Origin: Panacagrimonas sp963975245
GTDB taxonomy: Bacteria; Pseudomonadota; Gammaproteobacteria; Nevskiales; Nevskiaceae
Assembly: GCA_963975245.1 (NCBI GenBank)
Contig: CAXBFJ010000014.1
Span: forward strand, 17,771-81,770
Length of the DNA: 64,000 nucleotides
Reading direction: 5' to 3'
In this document: in pieces, positions 63,784 through 64,000 of the stretch
How the letters are laid out: the number at the start of each line of letters is the position of its first letter
Numbering within the stretch: the first letter of the stretch is position 1
Position numbers and translations under genes: made by a program
Notes under the pieces: generated by a model
What the model was told of the DNA's origin: nothing
The model's database searches: none
The model's input: the letters and a program-made list of their open reading frames with translations, nothing else

Positions 63784-64000
63784 AGGAGGCGCGCTACTGA
63801 CCAGGGCCCCTGCGCGATCAGCGCAGGGATGGGAGGCAAGCGCGTCCGACGTGCCGGAGTGTTTGAGCGAGGTTGTTGGTTGCGCCATGACGGAAGCCAA
63901 GCGTTCCGCCGCGGCAGCGATGCCAGCGGCCAACCCAAGGCTGTCAGGAGGCGCGCTACTGACCAGGGCCCCTGCGCGATCAGCGCAGGGATGGGAGGCA
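63784..64000. repeat. Tandem repeat, 162-bp period, cut by the window edge
   Basis: Bases 63784-63838 recur exactly at 63946-64000, giving a period of 162 bp; the second copy continues beyond the window. Each copy holds an 8-bp palindrome, CCCTGCGC GATCA GCGCAGGG (first at 63808-63828, second at 63970-63990). Because 162 is divisible by three, a minus-strand frame stays open across the unit (54 codons), but no family was recognised. The repeat begins at the first base after the lolC stop codon. Confidence 0.85.

Noticed and set aside
63670..63933. Minus-strand frame through the repeat and the end of lolC
   Set aside because: It runs antisense into lolC and reads repeat DNA. No protein family was recognised, so it is reported only as a repeat property.
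1..64000. tRNA, rRNA, CRISPR array or riboswitch
   Set aside because: Reading both strands I saw no cloverleaf with CCA end, no short spaced repeats and no known riboswitch core. A covariance-model scan (tRNAscan-SE, Infernal) would be decisive.

Overview
The window looks like chromosomal DNA of a GC-rich gammaproteobacterium, possibly xanthomonad- or Nevskiales-like. This rests on the conserved nit-yhdP-rng-maf block, LPS heptose genes, a LolC-type permease and an HME-type RND efflux operon. The genus cannot be decided from the sequence.

Layout. (1) 1-4225: right end of an integrative conjugative element of the Tn4371 family. It carries the 3' part of trbL, then trbF, trbG, trbI and a small DUF2274-type gene, a terminator, and an 8-bp TTTTTCAT that I read as attR. 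The element ends inside the 3' part of a chromosomal methyltransferase gene, which now has a chimeric C-terminus. (2) 4787-8925: a four-gene operon with 4-base overlaps: glycosyltransferase, glycosyltransferase, sulfotransferase, glycosyltransferase. It is probably for a sulfated surface glycan. (3) 8954-16010: nitrilase-family amidase, YhdP, RNase G and Maf on the minus strand. (4) 16234-19455: rhodanese, TolC-like outer membrane channel and a secreted serine protease with a GlyGly-CTERM-like tail. (5) 19676-25580: RRM protein, DEAD-box helicase, S9 peptidase and a D-aminoacylase-like amidohydrolase. (6) 25686-34960: second surface-glycan locus with hldE, a branched-chain aminotransferase, a GT9 heptosyltransferase, three GT4 glycosyltransferases, an asparagine-synthase-like amidotransferase and pdxH. 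(7) 35068-40256: BvgS-like hybrid kinase directly followed by an HD-GYP response regulator. (8) 40316-42786: acrylyl-CoA reductase-like enzyme, agmatine deiminase and a small secreted protein. (9) 42861-46607: 2-oxoacid dehydrogenase E1alpha, E1beta and E2, with a DUF1328 membrane peptide between E1beta and E2. (10) 46680-52888: CzcCBA-type metal efflux operon headed by a His-rich membrane protein. (11) 53253-62491: a second sulfotransferase and two related multi-PAS hybrid kinases. (12) 62536-64000: LolC/E-type permease, then the start of a tandem repeat with a 162-bp period that runs off the window.

Much of the region concerns the cell envelope: heptose and glycan assembly, two sulfotransferases, efflux, lipoprotein export and sensing. 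The most unusual items are the element end that swaps the tail of a glycan-locus methyltransferase, the sulfated-glycan operon, the His-rich protein heading the efflux operon, the related hybrid kinases with repeated PAS domains, and the 162-bp repeat. I saw no tRNA, rRNA, CRISPR array or complete insertion sequence.
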